A stretch of DNA of 64,000 bases from contig NZ_JAHCSG010000001.1 in the NCBI RefSeq assembly GCF_018474015.1, positions 868,001 through 932,000 of the forward strand, read 5' to 3'. This document shows, piece by piece, positions 36,202 through 44,019 of the stretch. Position numbers and translations under genes: made by a program. The notes beneath the pieces are model-generated. The model did no database searches. It was not told where the DNA came from and saw only the letters and a list, made by a program, of their open reading frames with translations. Source of the DNA: Williamsia sp. CHRR-6 (GTDB lineage: Bacteria > Actinomycetota > Actinomycetes > Mycobacteriales > Mycobacteriaceae). Each line of letters begins with the position of its first letter. The stretch's first letter is position 1.

Positions 36202-37527
36202 TCAGACAGCCAGGATTCGACGCCGAACATCGGCGAGGAGGACTCCGACAACCGTTGCACCGGCTGCGCGGAGCCGGGTGGCAGCAATGTCGATGTGGGG
36301 TCGGCGGGTATCGCCGAACCTGGCCACAAGCACCACGCCGTCGACCGATTGGCCGATCATGGCGGCTTCGGCACCAGCGAGCACGGGAGCTGACGAAACC
36401 AGCACGTATTCGAACTCCGCCAGCATCTGCTTGATGAAGTCCGTGAAGCCGCTGTCGCCGAACGGATCGTCGATCCCGGCACGTCCCGCCGGCGCGAGGG
36501 ACAGGTTGGGAACAGTCGTGCTCTGCACGACAGACTCAGCGCGGGCCTCGCCGACGAGGACATCAGCCAGGCCCGGTGAGTCGGCGTCGAGACCGAATTG
36601 TGGTCCGAGGTCGCGGTTGTCGAAGTCCGCCTCGACAAGCAGCACGGTGTGCCGCGCGTCGGCAAGTGCGACAGCAACGTTGGCAACCAGCGAGGACGCC
36701 ACCCGCCGAACCTTTCCGCCCGCATCGTCACGAACCGCGGCGAAGGCGAAACTGCGTGCCGACGACGACCGCGCGTAGGCGAAAAGCGTCGTTCGGAACT
36801 GACGGACGGCAATCGCGAAGCCCTCGTGCAAGCGATAGGCGACGTCGGAGCCCTTCGCCGCTGCGCGTGGCACCTGCCCGAGAGTCAGCGGAAGCGTCCT
36901 GTCGAGGTCGGCCAACCCCCGCACGCGTCGGTCGGTCTTGTCCCGAACTATCGCCAGCGCCAGGCCAACCAGGAGCCCGCCGGCTGTGCCCAGTGCCAGG
37001 AGCATCGTCCAGTTGGGGGACACGGCCGCGCTCGGGCGGTCAGCCAGGTCGACGATGGTGGCCGCGGCCGCGGGCAGTCCACCCCGAGATGACGTCTCGA
37101 GCTGGGCGATGACCTGCGCGGTCTGAGCGGCGACGGTGTTGGCAAGATCCTTGGCGAGGTCCCGGTTTGCGTTCCGGGCTGTGATCTTGAGCAGAACGGA
37201 CTCCGGAACCGGTTTGGCGGTGATGCTCGCCGACAGCGCGTCTGGCGACATCGAGATCCCCAGCTGCTTGATGGTCCGCATCGCGACATCGCGCCCGGTC
37301 GCCACCGTGGCGTAGGAGGTCACTCGATCCTTGGCGAACAGGTTGCCCTGATAAGCCTCGGTGACCGACGCGCCACCGGTGGTGTTGACGAAGAGTGTGG
37401 CGCTGGCTTCGTACTGCGGCTGCTGGGTGAGAGCAAACCCTGCCGCCGCTCCGGCTCCGACCACCGCGAGTACCAACGGGATCACCCAGCGTCTCCGCCA
37501 GATCGCGATGTACTCCCTGAACTCCAT
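36202..37527 (-). CDS. Wzz chain-length determinant with degenerate BY-kinase domain
   Basis: A 441-residue polysaccharide copolymerase. Residues 1-190 form the Wzz domain: MEFREYIAIWRRRW, first transmembrane helix at about 15-33, an extracytoplasmic helical region, then a second helix near LLALGTAGGLLVGLALAIV. The C-terminal ATPase-like domain aligns with bacterial tyrosine kinases but is damaged at every nucleotide motif. The P-loop position reads RDDAGGKVRR instead of GxGKST, Walker A' reads VLLVEADFDN (Glu for Asp), and Walker B reads YVLVSSAPV (Ser for Asp). There is no C-terminal Tyr cluster. It should set polymer length but probably not through autophosphorylation. It is divergent from gmd. 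Confidence 0.85.
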   Translation of the reverse strand: MEFREYIAIWRRRWVIPLVLAVVGAGAAAGFALTQQPQYEASATLFVNTTGGASVTEAYQGNLFAKDRVTSYATVATGRDVAMRTIKQLGISMSPDALSASITAKPVPESVLLKITARNANRDLAKDLANTVAAQTAQVIAQLETSSRGGLPAAAATIVDLADRPSAAVSPNWTMLLALGTAGGLLVGLALAIVRDKTDRRVRGLADLDRTLPLTLGQVPRAAAKGSDVAYRLHEGFAIAVRQFRTTLFAYARSSSARSFAFAAVRDDAGGKVRRVASSLVANVAVALADARHTVLLVEADFDNRDLGPQFGLDADSPGLADVLVGEARAESVVQSTTVPNLSLAPAGRAGIDDPFGDSGFTDFIKQMLAEFEYVLVSSAPVLAGAEAAMIGQSVDGVVLVARFGDTRRPHIDIAATRLRAAGATVVGVLLADVRRRILAV

Positions 37528-37936
37528 CCGAGCCTCCAGTTCTAACCGTGTCCCGTGGCCCGCTCGACCAGCCGGCTGAAGGCCTGCCCCTCGGGCCGGT
37601 TGAACTGAAAACCAAACGCAGCCGCTACGTCCACGAGATTAGCGACCCGCCGAAGTCAGGCACCCCGCATTTCAGGGCTGTCGGCGTGATCATAAACGAT
37701 CACCGGCGGACCTGTGCGGCCCGAACGAGTCCTCCCGGCAAGAGGCGCGTGGGATTCTTGTCACAGCGAGATGACCGGTTACGGACAGCTAAACCCTCGC
37801 TAGCCACCTACACTAACCCGAGCTAGAGTCAGTTGCACAGGTCGTGGCTCCGGGGGGAGCCCTCCTCTCGCAGAGCTCGACTCTCTGGGTAATCCCGCGC
37901 AGCGCGGGCCACGACAACCCGAAAAGGACAGCGCCC
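37528..37936. promoter_or_regulatory. Divergent control region of the polysaccharide operons
   Basis: A 409-base region between wzz (minus) and gmd (plus), with no gene. It must hold the promoters of both operons. TACACT at 37809-37814 is a possible -10 for the gmd side, without a good -35. The last 100 bases form the structured leader described separately. An AAAGGA ribosome binding site precedes the gmd ATG. Confidence 0.45.
37841..37915 (+). ncRNA. Predicted structured leader RNA upstream of gmd
   Basis: A 75-base segment closes on itself. GTCGTGG (37841-37847) is exactly complementary to CCACGAC (37909-37915). Inside, CTCC (37848-37851) can pair with GGAG (37856-37859), CTCT with AGAG near 37866-37876, and CCCGCGC (37894-37900) with GCGCGGG (37902-37908), which abuts the closing stem. 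This gives a multi-branched, cloverleaf-like fold ending 21 bases before the gmd ATG. It lacks the T-loop TTC and a plausible anticodon arm, so I do not call it a tRNA. It matches no riboswitch class I recognise. Prediction by eye only. Confidence 0.4.
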
Positions 37937-38932
37937 ATGAAGACTGCGCTCATCACCGGAATCACTGGCCAAGACGGTCTTTACCTCTCCGAGTTACTGC
38001 ACGATAAGGGATATAAGGTTTTCGGTCTTGTACAGGGACAAAACAACCCCAAGGGAGAAAGCCTGGCGCGCACTCACCCTTTCGTCGAAATCCTCAGCGG
38101 TAACCTTCTAGATCTGTCGAGCCTGATGCGCGCCGTCGCCGATTCCGAGCCCGATGAGGTCTACAACCTCGGCGCAGTGTCGTTTGTCGCGTATTCATGG
38201 CAAAACGCACGTCTGACAAGCGACGTGACCGGCGCAGGCGTGCTCAACATGCTGGAGGCCGTGCGCTTCTACCGCGACCGCTCCGGGAAGGATGTTCGCT
38301 TCTACCAGGCGTCCAGCTCGGAGATGTTCGGCAAGGTCCAGCAGGTGCCCCAGTGCGAGTCCACTTTGCTGTGGCCCCGATCGCCTTACGGCGTGGCCAA
38401 GGTGTACGGGCACTACATGACCATCAACTACCGCGAGTCCTACGACATGCACGCCAGCTCGGGAATCTTGTTCAACCACGAGTCACCGCGCCGCGGCCCC
38501 GAGTTCGTCACCCGCAAGGTGAGTCAGGCCGTCGCGCGGATACATCTAGGACTGCAGTCCGGCATCACGCTGGGCAACCTTGACGCCAAGCGTGACTGGG
38601 GTTTCGCAGGCGACTACGTGCGCGCGATGTGGTTGATGCTCCAGCAGGACACCGCCGACGACTACGTCATCGCCACCGGTGAGACTCATTCGATCAAAGA
38701 GCTCCTTGACGTGGCCTTCGACGAGGTCGGTGTCTCCGATTGGGAGCGATACGTGAGCACTGATCCGCGGTTCATGCGCCCGGCCGAGGTGGACCTGCTG
38801 ATCGGAGACGCCACCAAGGCCCGCAAGGTACTGGGGTGGGAACCTGAGGTCGACTTCGATTCATTGATTCGGATGATGGTGCGCCACGACCTCGACGTGC
38901 AGACCGCAGCAGCGGCGGCCACGAACCCATGA
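37937..38932 (+). CDS. gmd: GDP-mannose 4,6-dehydratase
   Basis: An extended short-chain dehydrogenase, 331 residues, converting GDP-D-mannose to GDP-4-keto-6-deoxy-D-mannose, the precursor of GDP-rhamnose, GDP-fucose or related 6-deoxysugars. ATG at 37937 follows AAAGGA. It has the NAD(P) motif ITGITGQDGLYLSELL, ASSSEMFG for the catalytic Ser/Thr-Glu region, SPYGVAKVYGHYM for the Tyr-x3-Lys pair, FNHESPRRGPEFVTRK and KRDWGFAGDYV, all characteristic of GMD. It opens a plus-strand operon of eight genes, mostly joined by stop/start overlaps, and overlaps the next gene by ATGA. Confidence 0.93.
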   Translation: MKTALITGITGQDGLYLSELLHDKGYKVFGLVQGQNNPKGESLARTHPFVEILSGNLLDLSSLMRAVADSEPDEVYNLGAVSFVAYSWQNARLTSDVTGAGVLNMLEAVRFYRDRSGKDVRFYQASSSEMFGKVQQVPQCESTLLWPRSPYGVAKVYGHYMTINYRESYDMHASSGILFNHESPRRGPEFVTRKVSQAVARIHLGLQSGITLGNLDAKRDWGFAGDYVRAMWLMLQQDTADDYVIATGETHSIKELLDVAFDEVGVSDWERYVSTDPRFMRPAEVDLLIGDATKARKVLGWEPEVDFDSLIRMMVRHDLDVQTAAAAATNP

Positions 38933-39936
38933 CCACGGGCCACGGGCCAGCGCTGATCACCGGCGGCGCCGGCCAGGACGGAACGCTGCTCTTGGCGCAA
39001 CTCGTCGCCAGCGGTCAGCCGTGTGTGGCCACCATTGCTCCCGGCACACCGGCCGAATCCCTCACCCGCAGCCCGTTGGTCACCTGGGTCACCGTGGACC
39101 TCACAGATACCGAAGCCTGCGCGCAACTCGTCGCGCAGCACCGCCCGTCACGAATCTTTCACCTCGCCGCCTTGTCCTCGGTGGGGCAATCATGGTCCGA
39201 TCCGGTCGAGACCACGCGCGTCAACGCATTGGCCACCGTGGCACTCCTGCAGTCGGCTGCCACCTATTCAGCACAGGCCGACCCGATCCGGGTGGTCGTG
39301 GCCTCCAGCGCAGAGATCTTCGCAGGCACCGATCGGGTACCACAGAATGAGCAGACCCCGCTGTGTCCCACCAACCCCTACGGTGCGACGAAGGTGTTCA
39401 CCCACACGATGACGCAGGCGCTTCGTGCGTCCGGCCTGTGGGCCAGCAACGCCATCCTCTACAACCACGAATCTCCGTTGCGTCCCAAAGCCTTCGTGAC
39501 CCGCACCATCAGTTCCGGGGTTGCGGCCATCGCAGCGGGCGTCAGCGATCACCTTGCACTCCGGTCCCTGGGTTCGCGTCGGGATTGGGGCTGGGCCCCC
39601 GACTACGTCGACGCACTCGTTCGGATCGCCGACCACGATCGGCCGGATGACTTCGTGATCGCCACCGGCGTCTCGCACTCGGTCGGCGACTTCGTCGCTG
39701 CCGCTTTCGAGGTCATCGGGATCACCGACCCGACGCCGTACCTTTCTGTGGGCGATCAGATGGCCCGACCGACCGATGCTGCAGAACTCGTCGGTGACGC
39801 CAGCAAAGCCGAGCGTGAACTGCGCTGGACTCCGACCGCATCGTTCACCGACATCGTCAAGGCAATGGTCGAGCACGACATCGCCGAGATACGACACAAG
39901 TCCACCAGCCACGCAGACCACGAGGTGACGCCCTGA
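38929..39936 (+). CDS. GDP-mannose 4,6-dehydratase-like sugar-nucleotide enzyme
   Basis: A 335-residue paralogue of the preceding enzyme, more divergent. It keeps ITGGAGQDGTLLLAQL for NAD(P) binding, ASSAEIFAG, NPYGATKVF (Tyr-x3-Lys), YNHESPLRPKAFVTRTI and RRDWGWAPDYV. These GMD-type signatures differ from those of the GDP-4-keto-6-deoxymannose reductase (RMD) that would normally follow gmd. It may therefore be a second dehydratase, or a reductase/epimerase recruited from GMD ancestry. It overlaps gmd by four bases and the next gene by one (TGATG), so the three are translationally coupled. Confidence 0.8.
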   Translation: MTTGHGPALITGGAGQDGTLLLAQLVASGQPCVATIAPGTPAESLTRSPLVTWVTVDLTDTEACAQLVAQHRPSRIFHLAALSSVGQSWSDPVETTRVNALATVALLQSAATYSAQADPIRVVVASSAEIFAGTDRVPQNEQTPLCPTNPYGATKVFTHTMTQALRASGLWASNAILYNHESPLRPKAFVTRTISSGVAAIAAGVSDHLALRSLGSRRDWGWAPDYVDALVRIADHDRPDDFVIATGVSHSVGDFVAAAFEVIGITDPTPYLSVGDQMARPTDAAELVGDASKAERELRWTPTASFTDIVKAMVEHDIAEIRHKSTSHADHEVTP

Positions 39937-40520
39937 TGACTCGACCAGAAGCTCACTCACACAACGACATCGCCGACACCGGAGCCGTACCGACGTCACG
40001 GTCGGATCAGTTCGCCGAACGAATCTACAACTTCCTCATCACCCACATCCCGTTTCATGCCGTGCGTCAAAACTTTCTACGGCTCTTTGGGATGAAAATC
40101 GGCCGCGAGACGTCAATCATGATGGGCACCCGAGTCTTTGGCCTGCGAGGAATCACGATCGGCAACAACTGCTCGATCGGATTCAACGTTCTACTCGACG
40201 GGCGGGGACGGATCAGGATCGACGACGACGTGGTCATAGCCTCCGACGTACACATCATCACCGGCAAGCACCTGGTCCACAGCCCGGATTTCGGTATCGA
40301 GCTGCGTCCGGTCACAGTTGGTCACCATGCGTGGCTGGCCAGCCGCAGCACCATCCTGCAGGGTGTCACCATCGGCGTCGGCGCGGTGGTGGCGGCATGT
40401 TCGATGGTGACCACCGACGTCGACGAGATGGCGATTGTCGGCGGACTGCCGGCCAAGCCGCTCGGTGTTCGCAAGTCCACTCTTGAATACCATCCGTTCT
40501 TCCGACCGCTGCTGTACTGA
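39936..40520 (+). CDS. Left-handed beta-helix O-acyltransferase, copy 2
   Basis: A 194-residue hexapeptide transferase, paralogous to 31792-32367. It has an N-terminal helix (ERIYNFLITHIPFHAVRQNF), then repeats including MKIGRETSIMMGTRV, ITIGNNCSIGFNVLLDG and VTIGVGAVVAACSMV. Active-site His residues lie in GKHLVHSPDF and GHHAWLA. It is predicted to O-acetylate (or acylate) a sugar of the repeat unit in the cytoplasm. The ATG overlaps the upstream stop as TGATG. An 81-base gap follows before the next gene. Confidence 0.85.
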   Translation: MTRPEAHSHNDIADTGAVPTSRSDQFAERIYNFLITHIPFHAVRQNFLRLFGMKIGRETSIMMGTRVFGLRGITIGNNCSIGFNVLLDGRGRIRIDDDVVIASDVHIITGKHLVHSPDFGIELRPVTVGHHAWLASRSTILQGVTIGVGAVVAACSMVTTDVDEMAIVGGLPAKPLGVRKSTLEYHPFFRPLLY

Positions 40521-40601
40521 TCGCCTCGCCGGCGCAACCATGGAGCAGGAGCAACCCTCACCGACCGCATCCGACACGCCTCGAGGACAGGAGCACACGA
40601 C

Positions 40602-41693
40602 ATGACCGAACTGAGGTCCACCACGGTGGTGTACGTCGCACCGGCCGCGGGCCGCAGCGGAGTCGGCGACTACGCCGACGACGTGGTCGAGGCGATCAGG
40701 CCGCATGTGGCCGGGGTGCGCGAATACCGGATTACCAGTGATGGTTCCGAAACCGTACGCACCGTCATGGCCGATGTGCGCGCCATACGGCAACTGGTGA
40801 CCGACGCGTCGAACAGCGGGCCCGTGGTCGTGCACTTCGAGCAGAGTGCCGGATCACTGGCCGCCTTCTGGGGGTCGTTCCTGCCACGACACGTCCCGGT
40901 GACCGCCACCGTTCACGACGCCCCACAGCCGGTGTGGTGGCCGTGGCGTACGCGTCTGCTGATGCGGTACCGCCTGCTACATCACCTGATGCATTACCCG
41001 TTTCGGGTTGTCACCAACTTCCTGCAACGTAAGTCCACCGACGGCCGGATTGTGTTCGCCCTCACGGGAATAGGGGCCCAGAACCTGGGCGCGCGGCACC
41101 CAGGCACCGATGCGCGCGCGACTCGGATCCACATCCCCAAGCGGCGCGAACTTATTGACATCACCGAGCGTCCGGTGGCGGTCGGCATGTTTGGCCACGT
41201 CTACAAGGGCAAGGGATTCGACTTGCTCGGCGGCTTACGCGAGCGACTCCCCGCACACATCGGAATCGTTGCGGCCGGACGTGGAACCGAGCAGCTCGAT
41301 CCCGTCAACGGTGTCACCGTTCTCGGTGAGGTGAATGACGAGGACGAGGACAAGTTCTTCGAATCCATTCGCCTGCTGGTCGTTCCGTACTCCAAGAACA
41401 ATCGCTACGGCAAGGCGTGGATTGCCTCGAGTGCTGTATCGCGGTCCTTCGCCTACCGCACACCGATCGTGTGCATCCTCGACGGTGCGCTCGGCGAAGT
41501 GGTGGCAGAGGGTGGTGCAGTCGGAGTCGAGGGCGGACTGGACGCGCTTGCACGCCGGATCGCACAGGTGGTTGAAGACACCGAGACGCTGCGCGGACTC
41601 GGCGCAGCCGTGGACGATCTACGGACCGCTCGGACCACCGAACGCTGCGTGGCACCACTTCTCGACGCCTGGGCGGAGTTGGCGGCCCGCTGA
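40602..41693 (+). CDS. GT-B glycosyltransferase
   Basis: A 363-residue protein with a GT4/GT1-like architecture. It starts VVYVAPAAGRSGVGDYADDVVEAI, a glycine-rich acceptor-domain motif of GT-B enzymes. The middle includes VTATVHDAPQPVWWPWRTR. The C-terminal domain begins VAVGMFGHVYKGKGFDLLGGL and has AGRGTEQL, GEVNDEDEDKFF and LLVVPYSKNNRYGKAW. The classic E-x7-E motif is not obvious, so the exact family is uncertain. It should add a sugar to the lipid-linked repeat. It ends in a TGATG overlap with the flippase gene. Confidence 0.75.
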   Translation: MTELRSTTVVYVAPAAGRSGVGDYADDVVEAIRPHVAGVREYRITSDGSETVRTVMADVRAIRQLVTDASNSGPVVVHFEQSAGSLAAFWGSFLPRHVPVTATVHDAPQPVWWPWRTRLLMRYRLLHHLMHYPFRVVTNFLQRKSTDGRIVFALTGIGAQNLGARHPGTDARATRIHIPKRRELIDITERPVAVGMFGHVYKGKGFDLLGGLRERLPAHIGIVAAGRGTEQLDPVNGVTVLGEVNDEDEDKFFESIRLLVVPYSKNNRYGKAWIASSAVSRSFAYRTPIVCILDGALGEVVAEGGAVGVEGGLDALARRIAQVVEDTETLRGLGAAVDDLRTARTTERCVAPLLDAWAELAAR

Positions 41694-42922
41694 TGAAACT
41701 GCCCAGCCCATCGTCGAACCTGATGCGAACAGCCGTCGCCTCGGCCTGGAGTTACAGCGGTCGGGTGGTGGGACTGGGCTGGACGATCGCGCTCATCCAC
41801 ACCCTGGGATTCGGCGACTACGGCCTGTATTCCATTGCGGTGGCAGCTGGCTCGATCATCAACGCAGGGATCGACAACGCGTTCTTCGTACGATCCCTAC
41901 GCCTCGACGAGGCACGCTACCAACGCGAGCGGGCCGCCCGCGTCCTCTTCGGCAGCACCGTGGCGATTGCAGGCATCATCACGTTCACAATGTCGTTCGT
42001 AGCGGGGTACGCGCTCATCCTGGCCGCCGGCGAACTCCTGTTCAACTGCTACAAGAGTCAACAGATGCGGCGTAGCCGACCAGACCTCACCATGCGATAC
42101 GAGACGCTGAGGCAGGTCACCAGCATCGGCCTCGGTATCGCCTACCTCTACAGCGTCAACAGTCCCAGCCTTCAGTGGGCCGCGACTCTGTATCTTCTTC
42201 CTTACCTTGTCATCTGGGCGCGTTGCCTCTGGTTTGTCCCCGGCCATCGACCGGCCTTCCCCGGTCGGGCGAAAGAGTTCGGCCTGCTGTCAACTGAGGC
42301 CTTCGCTGTTGCGCTCTACTCCCAGGGCGCCCTGCTGGTGATCGGCGCGGTCGCTGACAGCACGGTGGCCGGCTACTACTCGGTAGCCCAGGTCACCGCG
42401 ATGGCGATCGCAATGATCGGCCAGAACTTTGCCGCGACCTACATCGATTCGCTGCGTGCCGGAGCCGGCCGCGTCGAGAGTGGCCCGTCGCGCGCGGCTG
42501 TCCTCAGGGTCGCATCCTTCACCGGAGCCACGATGGCCGTCATCGCGGTCGGGATCCTGATGTTCGGTGGACCCACGGTCGGGATGATCGCAATCATCAT
42601 GTCTGGCTTCGTGTTCCTGCGGACGATCACGTTTGTGTACACCATGATCCTGTCGCTCCAGCACCGGGACGCTCTGCGGGTGCGCACCACCGTCACCATC
42701 TCGATAGTCCTGATGGCCTTGCTGGTGCCGCTGGTGCATGCGTGCGGCGGCTGGGGGGCTGCGATTGCGGCCGTCTTCTGCGAGCTGGCTCTGGTTTCCG
42801 TCTACCACCGGGCTCTGTACTCGCATTCTGCCCGCCCCGCCGGTGCCACGGAGAGCGCTGCGACCGCAGGCTCACCGCCCACCGCACGCCCCGATGTCAA
42901 TGAGGAGGTTGTTCGCGGATGA
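41693..42922 (+). CDS. Wzx-type polysaccharide flippase
   Basis: A 409-residue integral membrane protein with about 12 hydrophobic segments and the MATE/MVF-superfamily layout: SAWSYSGRVVGLGWTIALI near the N-terminus, GFGDYGLYSIAVAAGSIINAGIDN as helix 2 and loop, VAGYYSVAQVTAMAIAMIG at mid-protein and a hydrophobic C-terminal half. It should move the polyprenyl-linked repeat unit to the outer face. The last 50 residues are polar (SATAGSPPTARPDVNEE) and overlap the next gene by ATGA. It is flanked by glycosyltransferases and Wzy, as in other Wzx/Wzy loci. Confidence 0.88.
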   Translation: MKLPSPSSNLMRTAVASAWSYSGRVVGLGWTIALIHTLGFGDYGLYSIAVAAGSIINAGIDNAFFVRSLRLDEARYQRERAARVLFGSTVAIAGIITFTMSFVAGYALILAAGELLFNCYKSQQMRRSRPDLTMRYETLRQVTSIGLGIAYLYSVNSPSLQWAATLYLLPYLVIWARCLWFVPGHRPAFPGRAKEFGLLSTEAFAVALYSQGALLVIGAVADSTVAGYYSVAQVTAMAIAMIGQNFAATYIDSLRAGAGRVESGPSRAAVLRVASFTGATMAVIAVGILMFGGPTVGMIAIIMSGFVFLRTITFVYTMILSLQHRDALRVRTTVTISIVLMALLVPLVHACGGWGAAIAAVFCELALVSVYHRALYSHSARPAGATESAATAGSPPTARPDVNEEVVRG

Positions 42923-44019
42923 AGGCGACGTTCCTGCTGAGCAAGGACCCCAGCTTCGAGTCGACCGGCGACATGACCATGGCATCGCTGGTCATGTCAC
43001 TGGCTTCCCAGGCGATGAGCGTCAACGTGATCTGTTTGTCCGGCCGTCCCCACTCCCGAGAGGACGGACATGTGCGGGTGGCCAAACCGGCTCCCAAACC
43101 CACCAGCCTGGTGATCAACAGCGTGCGACGGCGACAGAGCCTGGTCCACACCCGATTTGCGCTACCTGAGCTGACGCGCGCACTCGACGCCTGCGACACC
43201 GACATGGTTGTCGCGGACCACAGCTACATGGCAGAGGCCGTGATGGCCTCGCGCCGATATCGGCCATCAGAGGTGTTGGCGGTCAACACTGTGGTGCCAG
43301 AAGCTCTGGTGTGGAAGGCAACTCGAGGGGTTGTCGGCCGCCTAGACGCACGACGGATAGTGCGCGACGAGATCAAGATCGCTCGTAACGCCCGCACCCT
43401 GGCAACCTACGACCGCAGCGAGACCGAGTTCTACCAATCGCTGGGAATCCGCCGCTCCCATTGGTTGGATCTGACGTTGCCACCACGTGCCCAGATCCCG
43501 GTTTCCGACACCGACCGGCGTTTAGTGTTCGTCGGAGACCGTCGTTGGGGGCCCAACCAGGAGGCTTTCGAGCTCATCCTACGTTGGTGGCCGCAGATCA
43601 GCGCTGGTATCGCGGGCGCAGAACTGTTCATCGTGGGCGCCGCTGATCCGGCCGCACCCACCCCCTCACTCCCAGACGGCGTGACCGATGTCGGGTTCGT
43701 CGATGACCTCGACGGATTCTTGGCCACCTGCCGCGCGCTGCTCGCGCCGATCCAGACCGGCGGAGGCGTTCGGGTGAAGATCCTCGACGCGGCCAGCCGC
43801 GGCCTTCCCGTCGTGGGGACCACTGCGGCTGTCGGCTCGCTGAGCGAGGTACTGGGTGTGCACGTCTTCGACGACAAAGATCGATTCATCGCGCAGGCGC
43901 GGCAATACTTGGCGAACAAGGCGGACGCCACCTCCGCAGGCGATGCGCTTTACGAGCGCAACCACAGTCGATGGACCGATGAGGTTCCACACCGGTCGGT
44001 GGCAAGATGGCTGACCTAG
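42919..44019 (+). CDS. Glycosyltransferase (GT4/GT1 type)
   Basis: A 366-residue cytoplasmic GT-B protein. The C-terminal half carries RRLVFVGDRRWGPNQEAFELIL at the start of the donor domain, GVTDVGFVDDLDGFLATCRALLAPIQTG, then GGGVRVKILDAASRGLPVVGT, the family signature around the diphosphate-binding loop. The N-terminal half (LSKDPSFESTGDMTMASLVMSL) binds the acceptor. The ATG overlaps the flippase stop, and the 3' end overlaps the polymerase gene by 13 bases, so expression is tightly coupled to both. It is the third glycosyltransferase of the locus besides the initiating enzymes, suggesting a repeat unit of about four sugars. Confidence 0.83.
   Translation: MKATFLLSKDPSFESTGDMTMASLVMSLASQAMSVNVICLSGRPHSREDGHVRVAKPAPKPTSLVINSVRRRQSLVHTRFALPELTRALDACDTDMVVADHSYMAEAVMASRRYRPSEVLAVNTVVPEALVWKATRGVVGRLDARRIVRDEIKIARNARTLATYDRSETEFYQSLGIRRSHWLDLTLPPRAQIPVSDTDRRLVFVGDRRWGPNQEAFELILRWWPQISAGIAGAELFIVGAADPAAPTPSLPDGVTDVGFVDDLDGFLATCRALLAPIQTGGGVRVKILDAASRGLPVVGTTAAVGSLSEVLGVHVFDDKDRFIAQARQYLANKADATSAGDALYERNHSRWTDEVPHRSVARWLT

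Noticed and set aside
37841-37915. tRNA gene
   Set aside because: Length and a 7-bp closing stem fit, but there is no TTC T-loop, no credible anticodon arm, position 8 is C, and the inner hairpins are not at tRNA positions. Kept only as a structured leader.
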